A DNA stretch of 64,000 nt from UBA7662 sp036787895 (GCA_036787895.1 DAIQOK010000016.1:15611-79610); one strand, 5' to 3'; positions 9,056 to 18,070 are shown, counted from the first letter of the stretch. Made by a program: numbers and translations. The notes: generated from the sequence alone by a model not told the origin.

Positions 9056-9069
9056 TGATTTAAAAAAAG

Positions 9070-9151
9070 TGCGGATGGAGGGACTCGAACCCACACGCCT
9101 TGCGGCACCAGATCCTAAGTCTGGCACGTCTACCAATTTCGCCACATCCGC
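9070..9151 (-). tRNA. tRNA-Leu (anticodon TAG)
   Basis: The minus strand folds as a cloverleaf. The 7-bp acceptor is GCGGATG/CATCCGC with discriminator A. The anticodon arm is CCAGA-CTTAGGA-TCTGG with anticodon TAG, which reads CUA and other CUN leucine codons. A long variable arm (TGCCGCAAGGCG region) marks it as class II, and the T-arm contains GGTTCGAGTCC. CCA is not encoded; a run of seven T follows and may terminate transcription. The Bacteroidota-type promoter is 29 bp upstream. Confidence 0.96.
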
Positions 9152-9179
9152 AGAACCACGACCTTCTATCATGGGAGCG

Positions 9180-9211
9180 CAAAGGTAAGGGTAATTGATG
9201 TGAAAGACAAA
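9180..9211 (-). promoter_or_regulatory. Bacteroidota-type promoter of tRNA-Leu
   Basis: On the minus strand TTTG (9208-9211) and TACCTTTG (9180-9187) are separated by 20 bp, matching the primary sigma consensus of Bacteroidota (TTTG, 17-23 bp, TAnnTTTG). The expected start is about 9176, 25 nt before the mature tRNA 5' end. Confidence 0.75.
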
Positions 9212-9269
9212 TACTTCTGTCAGCTTCGTTGGTTAAAGGTTATAATGATCTTAGTTTGGAAATTTTAGG

Positions 9270-9357
9270 TTTTAACACAGAGATTTGGAGGATAAACAGC
9301 GATTCACTGAGCCCCTGCGCTGCGAAACGCTAAACCTCCGTGAACTCCGCGTTAAAA
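9270..9357. repeat. Intergenic inverted-repeat element B
   Basis: Imperfect inverted arms lie at 9270-9291 (TTTTAACACAGAG...GGAGG) and 9335-9357 (CCTCCGTGAACTCCGCG...). The outer TTTTAAC/GTTAAAA and inner GGAGG/CCTCC pair exactly. The centre is about 43 bp and has no ORF. It sits between the tRNA promoter and rel. Its layout resembles elements A and C, although the arm sequences differ. Confidence 0.6.
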
Positions 9358-9426
9358 AAATGTGAAGCAACACGCTACCCGCTTTTTCCCTAATTTTAAG
9401 GCTTCACCCCTGGTTTTTTATTTTAT

Positions 9427-11649
9427 ATGGATGTCGTCCCCGTGCTTTCACGAGAAGAAGCTGAACGTAAAGAAATTCTGCGCCGCTACCGGGCGTTGTT
9501 GCGGGCCTGCAAGCCCTTTCTAAAAAAAGGCGATAAACGCCTTATCCGCCTGGCCTTCGACATTGCCCTCGAAGCCCACAAGGACATGCGCCGAAAATCA
9601 GGAGAACCCTATATTTACCACCCACTCGAAGTAGCCCGTATTGCTGTTGAGGAAATTGGCTTAGGCACCACCTCCATCATCTGTGCACTTTTGCATGATG
9701 TGGTGGAAGACACCGACATCACCCTTGACCAGGTAGAAAAGGAGTTTGGGAATGTGGTAGCCAGAATCATTGATGGGCTAACCAAAATCACGGGCTTATA
9801 TAATAAGTCGACCAACAGCTCCGACCAGGCCGAGAATTTCCGCAAAATGTTGCTTACCCTCGCTGACGATGTGCGGGTTATCCTCATCAAACTGGCCGAC
9901 CGGTTGCACAATATGCGTACGCTGGAAAGTATGCCAAAGGAAAAGCAACTGAAAATCGCTTCTGAAACCGCTTACCTATTTGCACCCCTCGCCCACCGCC
10001 TTGGATTGTATGCGGTAAAATCAGAACTCGAAGACCTGTCCTTAAAATATACAGAGGCAGAAGTTTATCGCGATATCGCCCGCAAACTACGTGAAACTCG
10101 CTCCAAACGGGACAAATTCATTAAAGATTTTATTGCACCCTTACAAGCCGAGTTGGATAAAACCGGTCTCCACTTTGATATCAAAGGTCGGCCGAAGTCG
10201 ATCAACAGCATTTGGAACAAGATGAAAAAGCAGGGCATTGAGTTCGAAGAAGTCTACGACCTTTTTGCCATCCGCATCATTCTCGACAGCCAGGCAGAGC
10301 TAGAGAAACCTGATTGCTGGCGCATTTACTCTATCGTAACCGACATCTATCAGCCCAATCCCAACCGCCTCCGCGACTGGGTATCGACCCCTAAAGCCAA
10401 TGGTTATGAATCGCTGCATACCACCGTAATGGGCCCGGGTGGCCGTTGGGTAGAAGTGCAGATACGGAGTCGGCGGATGGATGAAATCGCAGAAAAAGGC
10501 TTTGCTGCCCACTGGAAATACAAAGACCAAACCGGCGACAATGCCTTCGACGAATGGCTAACGCGCATACGTGAGGTGCTCGAAAATCCGGAGCCCAATG
10601 CATTGGAGTTCATGGACAACATCAAACTTCAGTTGTATGCCAAAGATTTGTTCGCCTTTACCCCCAAAGGCGATTTGATAAAGCTGCAAGCCGGTGCCAC
10701 CGCCCTTGATTTTGCTTTTGAGATACATACCGACATTGGCATGAAGTGTATTGGTGCCAAAGTCAACCACAAAATTGTTCCACTAAGTTACCAGCTACAA
10801 AACGGTGATCAGGTTGAGATACTCACTTCGAATATTCAGAAGCCGAAATCCGACTGGCTCAATTTTGTGACTTCAGCCAAGGCCAAAAACAAAATTAAGC
10901 AGGTCCTCAAAGAGCAAAAAAGAGAAAATTCCGACCTCGGCAAAGACATTCTCCAGCGCAAACTAAAACAATGGAAAATTCCCTTTAACGACGATATTCT
11001 TCAAAAAATCGTCAGTTATTTCAAACTGCATTCTGTACTCGACCTGTATTATTACATCGCAATCGAGAAGGTAGATTTGGCTCAGATAAAAGCCTATCTC
11101 CTCAAACCAGAGAAAAAACAAGGCCGGGTCAATCGTATCGATGAACAGAATTTTGGGGATTTGGTGAAGTCGAACAGCAATAAAAATGACGACCTCCTCA
11201 TCATCGACGACAAACTCAGCAAAATCGATTATACCCTCGCCAATTGTTGTAATCCCATACCCGGCGACGACATTTTTGGCTTTGTAACCGTAAGTGAAGG
11301 CATCAAAATTCATCGGGTAAGCTGCCCTAATGCCGTTCAACTGCTGTCGAAATACGGCTATCGGGTTGTCAAGGCCAAATGGACCAAAGCCTCGGAAGTC
11401 AGCTTTTTGGCAGGCATTCGCATCACCGGGCTCGACGACATTGGCATCATTAGCGGCATTTCAACAGTGATTTCAGGCGACCTGAAAGTAAATATGCGCT
11501 CCATATCCGTCGTCTCCAACGATGGTATGTTTGAAGGAGATATTATGGTATATGTGAACGACACCAAACATCTCGATACCTTGATGCGTAAATTGAAAGA
11601 GGTAAAAGGGGTGCTAAAAGTAAGCAGATTTGATTCTCAGCCGGATTGA
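9427..11649 (+). CDS. rel: Bifunctional (p)ppGpp synthetase/hydrolase, RelA/SpoT family
   Basis: 740 aa stringent-response enzyme that makes and degrades (p)ppGpp. The N-terminal HD hydrolase domain has H65 (YIYHPLEVA), H90-D91 (LLHDVVEDT) and LADRLHNMRT, so hydrolysis looks intact. The synthetase domain has RPKSINSIWNKM, EEVYDLFAIRII and GYESLHTTV, which also look intact. The TGS domain starts at FAFTPKGDLIKL (about residue 415), followed by a helical/zinc-finger-like region (YTLANCCNPIPGD) and a C-terminal ACT domain (about 660-735). The length is typical. It precedes a fur-family gene and purA on the same strand. Confidence 0.95.
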   Translation: MDVVPVLSREEAERKEILRRYRALLRACKPFLKKGDKRLIRLAFDIALEAHKDMRRKSGEPYIYHPLEVARIAVEEIGLGTTSIICALLHDVVEDTDITLDQVEKEFGNVVARIIDGLTKITGLYNKSTNSSDQAENFRKMLLTLADDVRVILIKLADRLHNMRTLESMPKEKQLKIASETAYLFAPLAHRLGLYAVKSELEDLSLKYTEAEVYRDIARKLRETRSKRDKFIKDFIAPLQAELDKTGLHFDIKGRPKSINSIWNKMKKQGIEFEEVYDLFAIRIILDSQAELEKPDCWRIYSIVTDIYQPNPNRLRDWVSTPKANGYESLHTTVMGPGGRWVEVQIRSRRMDEIAEKGFAAHWKYKDQTGDNAFDEWLTRIREVLENPEPNALEFMDNIKLQLYAKDLFAFTPKGDLIKLQAGATALDFAFEIHTDIGMKCIGAKVNHKIVPLSYQLQNGDQVEILTSNIQKPKSDWLNFVTSAKAKNKIKQVLKEQKRENSDLGKDILQRKLKQWKIPFNDDILQKIVSYFKLHSVLDLYYYIAIEKVDLAQIKAYLLKPEKKQGRVNRIDEQNFGDLVKSNSNKNDDLLIIDDKLSKIDYTLANCCNPIPGDDIFGFVTVSEGIKIHRVSCPNAVQLLSKYGYRVVKAKWTKASEVSFLAGIRITGLDDIGIISGISTVISGDLKVNMRSISVVSNDGMFEGDIMVYVNDTKHLDTLMRKLKEVKGVLKVSRFDSQPD

Positions 11650-11713
11650 GCTGGCTAAACCGAAACTACAAAGCCGTTAAAATTGTTGAACTTCGCAAAA
11701 CAATCCCCTGAGT

Positions 11714-12196
11714 ATGGCCAATAATGTAAGTGTAACAGAAGAAGTAAAAAAAATCTTCTCCGCCTATCTGGAGGAACACGGCCACCGGAAAACGCCGGAA
11801 CGATTTGCTATACTCGAAGAAATTTACAGTCGAACCGACCATTTTGATGTGGAATCGCTCTACATTCAGATGAAAAACCGCAATTATCGGGTGAGTCGGG
11901 CCACAGTATACAATACGCTTGATCTGCTACAGGCATGTGATTTGGTGACCAAACACCAATTTGGCAAAAACATGGCGCAGTTCGAGCGCTCTTATGGTTT
12001 CAAACAACACGACCACCTCATTTGCATCGAATGTGGCAAAGTAGAGGAGTTCTGTGATCCGCGTATACAGGAAATTCGCAGCGACATGGGGAGCTTTTTC
12101 CACCATAAAGTGCATCACCACAGCCTCCATTTGTACGCCAGCTGCGAAAAGCTGACCGAAACAGGGGAATGTCCACATTTCCACAAAAACAGCTGA
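11714..12196 (+). CDS. fur: Fur family transcriptional regulator
   Basis: 160 aa. The N-terminal winged helix begins with HRKTPERFAILEEIY, with the recognition helix in RVSRATVYNTLDLL. The C-terminal metal-binding dimerisation domain has HDHLICIECGKVEEFCD and a histidine-rich stretch HHKVHHHSLHLYASC. The two cysteines of CIEC and the later C...C pair could hold structural zinc. Whether it senses iron, zinc (Zur) or peroxide (PerR) cannot be read from sequence; Fur or PerR is the default guess. It lies 64 bp after rel and 43 bp before purA. Confidence 0.9.
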   Translation: MANNVSVTEEVKKIFSAYLEEHGHRKTPERFAILEEIYSRTDHFDVESLYIQMKNRNYRVSRATVYNTLDLLQACDLVTKHQFGKNMAQFERSYGFKQHDHLICIECGKVEEFCDPRIQEIRSDMGSFFHHKVHHHSLHLYASCEKLTETGECPHFHKNS

Positions 12197-12214
12197 TTCC
12201 GTCGAAAAGACCTT

Positions 12215-12222
12215 TAACTTTG
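12215..12222 (+). promoter_or_regulatory. Possible -7 element of purA promoter
   Basis: TAACTTTG matches the Bacteroidota -7 consensus exactly, 17 bp before the purA start codon. No good TTTG is seen at the expected upstream distance, so only half of the promoter is supported. Confidence 0.4.
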
Positions 12223-12239
12223 GGCTTTAACAGCTTTCA

Positions 12240-13502
12240 ATGAAGGTAGATGTGCTGCTCGGTCTCCAATGGGGAGACGAAGGCAAGGGGAAGATTGTAG
12301 ATGTAATCACCCCACAATACGACATTATCGCCCGTTTCCAGGGTGGCCCTAACGCCGGACATTCTTTAGAATTCGACGGCATCAAGGTGGTACTCAACAC
12401 CATACCCTCTGGTATTTTTCACAGTCGTGTACAAAATGTGATTGGTAACGGCGTGGTCATCGACCCGGTTATTTTGCGTAGAGAGATTGTAAATCTCGAA
12501 AAAATGGGCGTTCCGGTACACGAACGTCTGGTGATTTCGCGCAAGGCACACCTCATCATGCCCACCCACCCTATACTCGATGCCGCCTACGAAGCTGCCA
12601 AGGGCGTGGGTAAAATCGGCTCTACCCTAAAAGGAATTGGTCCGACTTATACCGATAAAATTGGCCGTTCGGGTCTGCGGGTTGGTGATCTCGTCAGCAA
12701 AAACTTCCGGGCTACTTACGACGCCATCAAAAAACGTCATCTCGAAACCCTGGCCGTTTACAATTATATCGACCCGGCTTTTGACGAAAAAGAAGCTGCC
12801 TGGTTTGATGCCGTGGAATTCCTGAAAATCTTTCCTTTTGTCGACAGCGAAACCCTCATTAACGACGCGCTGAAAGCCGGCAAAAAAGTGCTGGCCGAAG
12901 GCGCTCAGGGCACCATGCTCGACATCGACTTTGGCTCCTACCCTTTTGTAACCAGCTCGAACACCGTCACGGCAGGTGCTTGTACGGGTTTGGGAATTGC
13001 TCCTAACCGCATTGGTGAAGTTTATGGCATTTTCAAAGCATATTGTACCCGGGTGGGTGGTGGTCCTTTCCCCACCGAACTCGACAATGAAATTGGCGAA
13101 CGTTTACGTCAGGAAGGACGTGAATTTGGCGCGACTACCGGTCGGCCACGCCGTTGTGGCTGGATAGATTTGCCCGCGCTGAAATATGCCATCTTGTTGA
13201 ATGGCGTTACCCAGCTCATCATGACCAAATCGGATGTGCTAAGCAGTTTTGAGGAGATTTTTGCTTGCACCCATTATGAAGTAGATGGTGTAAAAACCGA
13301 TCAGCTGCCTTTCGATTTGCAGGATGTAAAACCCATTTTCGAAGCCGTTCCCGGCTGGAAGGTGGATTTGACCCAAATCAAAGACATGGATCAGCTGCCG
13401 GCTGAACTGATGGACTACATCTACTGGCTTGAAAAAGCGTTGGAAGTGCCTATCAAAATTGTATCGGTAGGCCCCGATCGCAACCAGACCTTATACCGTT
13501 AA
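12240..13502 (+). CDS. purA: Adenylosuccinate synthetase
   Basis: 420 aa. It catalyses the GTP-dependent ligation of IMP and aspartate to adenylosuccinate, the first committed step from IMP to AMP. The N-terminal GTP-binding motif QWGDEGKGK contains the catalytic aspartate D13, and GGPNAGHS holds the catalytic histidine H41. GVGKIGSTLKGIGPTYTDK and TTGRPRRCGW are also family signatures. Full length, cytoplasmic. The downstream pabB starts only 2 bp after the stop, so the two are probably translated from one mRNA. Confidence 0.97.
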   Translation: MKVDVLLGLQWGDEGKGKIVDVITPQYDIIARFQGGPNAGHSLEFDGIKVVLNTIPSGIFHSRVQNVIGNGVVIDPVILRREIVNLEKMGVPVHERLVISRKAHLIMPTHPILDAAYEAAKGVGKIGSTLKGIGPTYTDKIGRSGLRVGDLVSKNFRATYDAIKKRHLETLAVYNYIDPAFDEKEAAWFDAVEFLKIFPFVDSETLINDALKAGKKVLAEGAQGTMLDIDFGSYPFVTSSNTVTAGACTGLGIAPNRIGEVYGIFKAYCTRVGGGPFPTELDNEIGERLRQEGREFGATTGRPRRCGWIDLPALKYAILLNGVTQLIMTKSDVLSSFEEIFACTHYEVDGVKTDQLPFDLQDVKPIFEAVPGWKVDLTQIKDMDQLPAELMDYIYWLEKALEVPIKIVSVGPDRNQTLYR

Positions 13503-13504
13503 TT

Positions 13505-14782
13505 ATGCCAGCCGGAATGGATCAGCTTTGGTTGCACAAATTGCTGCATCATTTCCGGAACGCCCGCCACTTGGCGGTTTACAACAGTAACAGCCAGCAG
13601 CAAGCCGAACTGCCTATGGGGTATCTCACCTTCGACTGGCTGCTCGGCGTTTCGGAGGCAGAACCACTTCCGCTCGAATCACCTTATCTGGATACACTCG
13701 ACCGCTTCGTTCGTGAACAACCAGATTATTACCTCGGATTTTTGGGCTATGACCTGAAAAATGAGCTCGAAAGGCTTGCAACAAGGCATATTGATCCGCT
13801 GGCTTTCGAGTCTGCTCGTTTTTTCCGACCACAACTGCTCATCGTTTGTAGTCAGGGCGAGATACGTATTCTACGTAATGAAACGACTTTTGCCTGGAGC
13901 AAAGCTAACATCGACGCCCTGGAAGTGATGCCTGAAGCTGGTTTTTCACCTATCGCTATGCAATGCCGTACCAGCAGAGCGAACTACCTGTCACAAGTCG
14001 AAAACATACGACAAGCCATAGCAGAAGGCACCGTTTACGAGCTAAATTATTGTATGGAGTGGTATGCAGAAGACGTAAAAACCGACCCCATCGCGCTATA
14101 CAAAAGGCTGAATTTACTATCTCCTACCCCCTTTTCAGCCTATTTTCAATCAGATGGTCAGCATTTGATTTGTGGCAGCCCTGAGCGTTTTTTTGCCCGA
14201 TACCAACAAACACTTTTTTCGCAACCCATTAAAGGCACCCGGAGAAGGAGTAAAGATGTAGTGGAAGATGCCGCCCTCAAAGCCGCTCTCGCTGCCGACG
14301 AAAAAGAACGTGCCGAAAATGTGATGATTGTAGACCTGGTACGCAACGACCTCAACCGCAGTTGCTTCCCCGGCACGGTAAAAGTGCCGGAGTTGATGCA
14401 GGTATATAGCTTCCCCACCGTTCACCAAATGATCAGCACGGTTACCGGCACACTTAGACCGGAAGTGAGCACAGTTCAAGCCCTCAAAAATGCCTTCCCC
14501 ATGGGTTCGATGACCGGCGCACCCAAAATTAAAGCAATGGAACTCATCGACCGGCTCGAAGACAGTAGGCGCTCCCTATATTCAGGTTCGGTGGGCTATA
14601 TTAGTCCGGAAGGGAATTGCGACTTTAATGTGATCATTCGCAGTATAGTATATAACAGAAATAATAATTATCTGAGTTTTCAGGCGGGTGGTGCCATTAC
14701 TTATGATTCGGTTCCGGAGCAGGAATGGGAAGAATGCCAACTGAAAGCCGCTACCATGCTGTCGGCCCTTTCGGGCAGGTAA
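13505..14782 (+). CDS. pabB: Aminodeoxychorismate synthase component I
   Basis: 425 aa of the chorismate-binding anthranilate/aminodeoxychorismate synthase family. The diagnostic motif PIKGT (K243) has the lysine typical of PabB, whereas TrpE has alanine at that position, so the enzyme probably makes 4-amino-4-deoxychorismate for folate. NVMIVDLVRNDLNRSC, GSMTGAPKIKAMELID and the C-terminal FQAGGAITYDS are conserved active-site regions. The amidotransferase partner PabA is not in the window. Follows purA with a 2-bp gap. Confidence 0.92.
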   Translation: MPAGMDQLWLHKLLHHFRNARHLAVYNSNSQQQAELPMGYLTFDWLLGVSEAEPLPLESPYLDTLDRFVREQPDYYLGFLGYDLKNELERLATRHIDPLAFESARFFRPQLLIVCSQGEIRILRNETTFAWSKANIDALEVMPEAGFSPIAMQCRTSRANYLSQVENIRQAIAEGTVYELNYCMEWYAEDVKTDPIALYKRLNLLSPTPFSAYFQSDGQHLICGSPERFFARYQQTLFSQPIKGTRRRSKDVVEDAALKAALAADEKERAENVMIVDLVRNDLNRSCFPGTVKVPELMQVYSFPTVHQMISTVTGTLRPEVSTVQALKNAFPMGSMTGAPKIKAMELIDRLEDSRRSLYSGSVGYISPEGNCDFNVIIRSIVYNRNNNYLSFQAGGAITYDSVPEQEWEECQLKAATMLSALSGR

Positions 14783-14880
14783 TGCGATTCGCAACAATTT
14801 ACATCATTAGTTTGTCAAAAATTCACTATCTTTTGTTTTTAATCTGCTTGCTTTTGTAGATTGAAGCCAAAATCTGAGCT

Positions 14881-16722
14881 ATGAAACAAAAACTTACCCT
14901 ACTGTTGCTCCTTGGACTATCGCTTGCGAACCCGAAAACAATTAATGCAGGTGCTCCAGCCGGTGAATCCAATTCTCCAATTTTACGGGTCGCATTCAAT
15001 TGCTCTCCCGCCTTTAGTCGAACCAACCTTGAAATCAATTCAATACGCGCTACCATTTTAGGTGGTGGAGACAAATGGCCCTTTTCTTCCAGCCCGAATA
15101 GTCGAAGTTTGGGATTCGAAGCCCCTATTAACAGTGGAAAGTCAATGGTATTTGCCGGTTCACTTTGGATCGCTGCTAAAAATGCCAACCAGGTCTTGCT
15201 AGTAGCTGCGCAGACTTACCGGCAAACCCAAACGCTTGGTGTGAGTTTTTGGCCGGGTCCACTCGGAACCGGGAACAATGTAGGCACAAATATGCAAACC
15301 TGCCAAGTTTACGATCGCATTTGGAAGGTGAGCAAAAGTGACATTGAACAACACAAATTACAATTTAATCAAGCAACATATCAGGCACCGGTAGATATAG
15401 CTGAATGGCCTGGAAATGGCCGTGCTGGCACATTTGAAGCACAGCTGCTCGCTCCTTTCGTAGATTTGAATAACAATGATATTTACGAACCTGAGTTAGG
15501 AGAATACCCACGAATCGCCGGCGACCAGGCCACCTGGCATGTTTATAATGCCATGGGAAACATTTCAGGAACCGGTACGCCGGCCATTGGACTGGAAATT
15601 CAGGAAGAAAATTTTGCCTTTTCAGGCACTTCCCTTCTCAATCAGGCAGCTTTTTTTCGCCATAAAATCATTAACCGTTCTAACAACATATACGATTCGG
15701 TTTATACCGGCATGTTTCTAGATCCTGATTTAGGAGGAAGTAATGACGATTTTATTGGATGTGATGTTGGGCGAAATCTGGGTTACTCCTACAATAGTGA
15801 TAACAATGATGATGGCATAGGAGGTTACGGACTAAACCCACCCACCTTTGGCCTATTACAACTGGAAGGCCCCTTTTCAGCTTTGAATGATGGTATCGAC
15901 AACGACAGGGATGGACAAACAGATGAGATGACAGTCGACTGTGATGGTATCCTTCAGCCTGAACGAATTGCAATGACTTCGTTTCGTTCTTTTGATAACA
16001 ATGCAACTGTAGCCGGAAATCCATCCGTTGCCAGGCATGTTATGCAATATTTAAGTGGTTTTTGGAAAGACGGAACCGCCATGACATTTGGAGGTTCCGG
16101 ATATTTGGGAAGTTCAGGATCTACCAATGTACCCTACAGTTTTGCTTATCCTGGCAATAGCGATCCTAACGGCTGGGGGTATGTTTATGCCGGAGGCACA
16201 GCTGCTGCTCCACCGTTTCACTGGACAGAACAACAAACCGGAAGCGGTGCTGCGCCGAATGTACCCGGTGACCGCCGGTTTGTTATGAGCAATGGTAAAG
16301 TGCAAATGCTGCCTGGTGCAGTTCAGCAGCTTCTTTATGCAGGAATTTGGGGGAGAGATTCGCTAAATACCGATTCAGCTGCTGCCTTTAACCAATTATT
16401 GGCAGTATCCGATTATGTACAGCAGCAATATAACAACTGTTTTCTGGCTCTTCCAACTTCGGTGAAAAAGCTCGAAAAAAGCACATGGACAATCTACCCC
16501 AACCCAGTAGAACATGGGCAAATTTATGTAAGTGGCAACTTCGATCCCAGCCTGACGATTCAGGTAAGTTTGGTGGATTTGCAAGGCCGAAAACATCAGA
16601 TTACGCTTACATCTACAGAAGTCGACCGCTTATCATTTTTAACTCAGGCTCAATCCGGCCTCTATCTCATAGAGATTAAGCAAGGTGAGCAAAGAAAAGT
16701 GGAGAAGATTTTTATTAGGTAG
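14881..16722 (+). CDS. Secreted protein with T9SS C-terminal sorting domain
   Basis: 613 aa. The signal peptide is at residues 1 to about 24 (KLTLLLLLGLSLA core). The N-terminal half has motifs seen in a broad family of large Bacteroidota secreted proteins, such as AGSLWIAAKN and SFWPGPLG. An aspartate-rich stretch NDGIDNDRDGQTDEM may bind calcium. The last ~75 residues (IYPNPVEHGQ through VEKIFIR) form a type A T9SS sorting domain, so it is likely secreted or surface-bound. No catalytic motif is recognised; the function is unknown. The stop codon is TAG. Confidence 0.85.
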   Translation: MKQKLTLLLLLGLSLANPKTINAGAPAGESNSPILRVAFNCSPAFSRTNLEINSIRATILGGGDKWPFSSSPNSRSLGFEAPINSGKSMVFAGSLWIAAKNANQVLLVAAQTYRQTQTLGVSFWPGPLGTGNNVGTNMQTCQVYDRIWKVSKSDIEQHKLQFNQATYQAPVDIAEWPGNGRAGTFEAQLLAPFVDLNNNDIYEPELGEYPRIAGDQATWHVYNAMGNISGTGTPAIGLEIQEENFAFSGTSLLNQAAFFRHKIINRSNNIYDSVYTGMFLDPDLGGSNDDFIGCDVGRNLGYSYNSDNNDDGIGGYGLNPPTFGLLQLEGPFSALNDGIDNDRDGQTDEMTVDCDGILQPERIAMTSFRSFDNNATVAGNPSVARHVMQYLSGFWKDGTAMTFGGSGYLGSSGSTNVPYSFAYPGNSDPNGWGYVYAGGTAAAPPFHWTEQQTGSGAAPNVPGDRRFVMSNGKVQMLPGAVQQLLYAGIWGRDSLNTDSAAAFNQLLAVSDYVQQQYNNCFLALPTSVKKLEKSTWTIYPNPVEHGQIYVSGNFDPSLTIQVSLVDLQGRKHQITLTSTEVDRLSFLTQAQSGLYLIEIKQGEQRKVEKIFIR

Positions 16723-16730
16723 ACGGGAAA

Positions 16731-16934
16731 AATGTGTTAATGTGCTAATGTGCTAATGTGCTAATGTGCTAATGTGCTAATTAAAATTTTGGGAATAGTG
16801 TATGAACTTTATCGCGCTTTGCGCGATAAAGCAATACTATCCTCAGACAAATTCTCCTATTGCCAGGGCTAAATCCCATTAGCACATGAGCACATTAAAG
16901 GGGAGCCCTGCGACCCGCCACATCAGCACATTAT
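16731..16934. repeat. Intergenic inverted-repeat element C with AATGTGCT tandem repeats
   Basis: Six consecutive 8-bp units, the first AATGTGTT and five perfect AATGTGCT, occupy 16731-16778. Inverted copies of the unit occur at 16877-16898 and 16919-16934. The interior contains a perfect 11-bp hairpin at 16807-16831. No ORF is present. It lies between a T9SS cargo gene and the rplI terminator. The plan, short repeats in opposite orientation around an internal hairpin, is like element A. Confidence 0.8.
16807..16831. repeat. Perfect 11-bp hairpin inside element C
   Basis: CTTTATCGCGC (16807-16817) and GCGCGATAAAG (16821-16831) are exact inverted copies around a TTT loop. Flanking ATAGT/ACTAT bases extend the pairing with mismatches. 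There is no T-tract, so it does not look like a terminator. Confidence 0.75.
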
Positions 16935-16954
16935 CTGGAATTTTTCCAAAAAAA

Positions 16955-16980
16955 AAGCCGCTTCCAAACAGAAGCGGCTT
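16955..16980 (-). terminator. Rho-independent terminator of the rpsF-rpsR-rplI operon
   Basis: A perfect 10-bp stem AAGCCGCTTC/GAAGCGGCTT has a 6-nt loop. On the minus strand it is followed by a run of T (the A-run at 16948-16956 on plus). The plus strand also has TTTTT after the stem, so it may act in both directions. It lies 19 bp downstream of the rplI stop. Confidence 0.85.
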
Positions 16981-16999
16981 TTTGTGTGATGGTAGTTGA

Positions 17000-17443
17000 T
17001 TATTCGCCTACTACTTCTACGTTCAATTCAACCTTCACTTCGCGGTGCAAGTCGATTTCTGCGATATAAGTACCAACCGTTTTGATTTCACCTTTGAGGG
17101 CAATTTTACGACGGTCGATATCAAAACCTTTGTCTTTCAATACATCGGCTACCTGAAGGGTAGTTACTGCACCGAAGATGCGCCCGTTTTCGCCCACTTT
17201 CGCACCAACCTTGAGGGTGAGGTCCTTCAGTTTATCGGCTATTTCGGTCGCGTCGTTTTTGATTTTGTCTTGTTTGAAAGCAGCCTGACGAACATTCTCG
17301 TCGCGCTCTTTGCGGTTAGAGTTGTTAGCCACTACAGCCAACCCTTGTGGAATGAGGAAATTACGGCCATAACCGTCCTTTACCTTCACTACATCGTATT
17401 TGTATCCCAGACCTTTGATGTCTGATTTCAGAATGATTTCCAT
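17000..17443 (-). CDS. rplI: 50S ribosomal protein L9
   Basis: 147 aa, the usual L9 length. The N-terminal rRNA-binding domain has MEIILKSDIKGLGYKYDVV and GYGRNFLIPQGLA, followed by the long connecting helix and a C-terminal domain (IFGAVTT onward). Last gene of the rpsF-rpsR-rplI operon, with 16 bp after rpsR, and followed by a strong terminator. Confidence 0.97.
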   Translation of the reverse strand: MEIILKSDIKGLGYKYDVVKVKDGYGRNFLIPQGLAVVANNSNRKERDENVRQAAFKQDKIKNDATEIADKLKDLTLKVGAKVGENGRIFGAVTTLQVADVLKDKGFDIDRRKIALKGEIKTVGTYIAEIDLHREVKVELNVEVVGE

Positions 17444-17459
17444 GTCTTACTATCTCCTC

Positions 17460-17717
17460 TTATTTCATTCCATCAGCTACGTACGGCATCAGGGCAAGGT
17501 GACGGGCGCGTTTAACGGCCTGTGTTACTTTACGCTGAAACTTCAATGATGTACCGGTCAAACGACGTGGCAACACCTTACCTTGTTCGTTAACGAACTT
17601 CAGCAGGAAGTCGGCGTCTTTGTAATCGATGTATTTGATGCCATTTTTTTTGAAACGGCAATACTTCTTGCGGTTTTCGTCCTTCTGTGGAACGGTTGCG
17701 AAACTATTATTAATCAT
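17460..17717 (-). CDS. rpsR: 30S ribosomal protein S18
   Basis: 85 aa. The conserved core includes KKYCRFKKNGIKYIDYKD, FVNEQGKVLPRRLTGTS and QRKVTQAVKRARHLALMPY. S18 binds as a heterodimer with S6 on the 30S platform. It starts 2 bp after the rpsF stop; no ssb or priB gene is inserted between them. Confidence 0.97.
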   Translation of the reverse strand: MINNSFATVPQKDENRKKYCRFKKNGIKYIDYKDADFLLKFVNEQGKVLPRRLTGTSLKFQRKVTQAVKRARHLALMPYVADGMK

Positions 17718-17719
17718 GA

Positions 17720-18070
17720 TTAAGCCTCCACTTCAGTTTTGGCAGCAGCCGGTTTACGTTTCGAAGCATTGTAAGTAACGGCAAACTTATCGAGTGCCAC
17801 GGTCAGGAAACGCATGATGCGCTCGTCACGACGGAACTCAAGCTCGAGTTTGTCGATCAATTCGCCATCTGCTTTGAATTCTATCAAATGATAGAATCCG
17901 GTCGTTTTTTTCTGGATAGGATAAGCAAGTTTACGCAAGCCCCAGCTGGCCTGGTGAACGATTTCGGCGTTGTTTTCCTTCAACACCTTCTCAAACTTAG
18001 CGACCGTGTCTTTTACCATCTCCTCGGTCAATACCGGGGTCATGATAAATACGGTTTCGTAATTGTTCAT
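17720..18070 (-). CDS. rpsF: 30S ribosomal protein S6
   Basis: 116 aa. MNNYETVFIMTPVLTEEM at the N-terminus and WGLRKLAYPIQKKTTGFYHLIEF in the middle are typical of S6. The C-terminal tail is lysine/alanine-rich. First gene of the operon, with a full-consensus promoter whose predicted start leaves a leader of about 30 nt. That is too short for the large S6:S18-binding leader RNA described in some other bacteria. Confidence 0.96.
   Translation of the reverse strand: MNNYETVFIMTPVLTEEMVKDTVAKFEKVLKENNAEIVHQASWGLRKLAYPIQKKTTGFYHLIEFKADGELIDKLELEFRRDERIMRFLTVALDKFAVTYNASKRKPAAAKTEVEA

Noticed and set aside
16731..16778. AATGTGCT tandem array considered as a CRISPR
   Set aside because: Units are 8 bp and contiguous with no spacers, and no cas genes are present.
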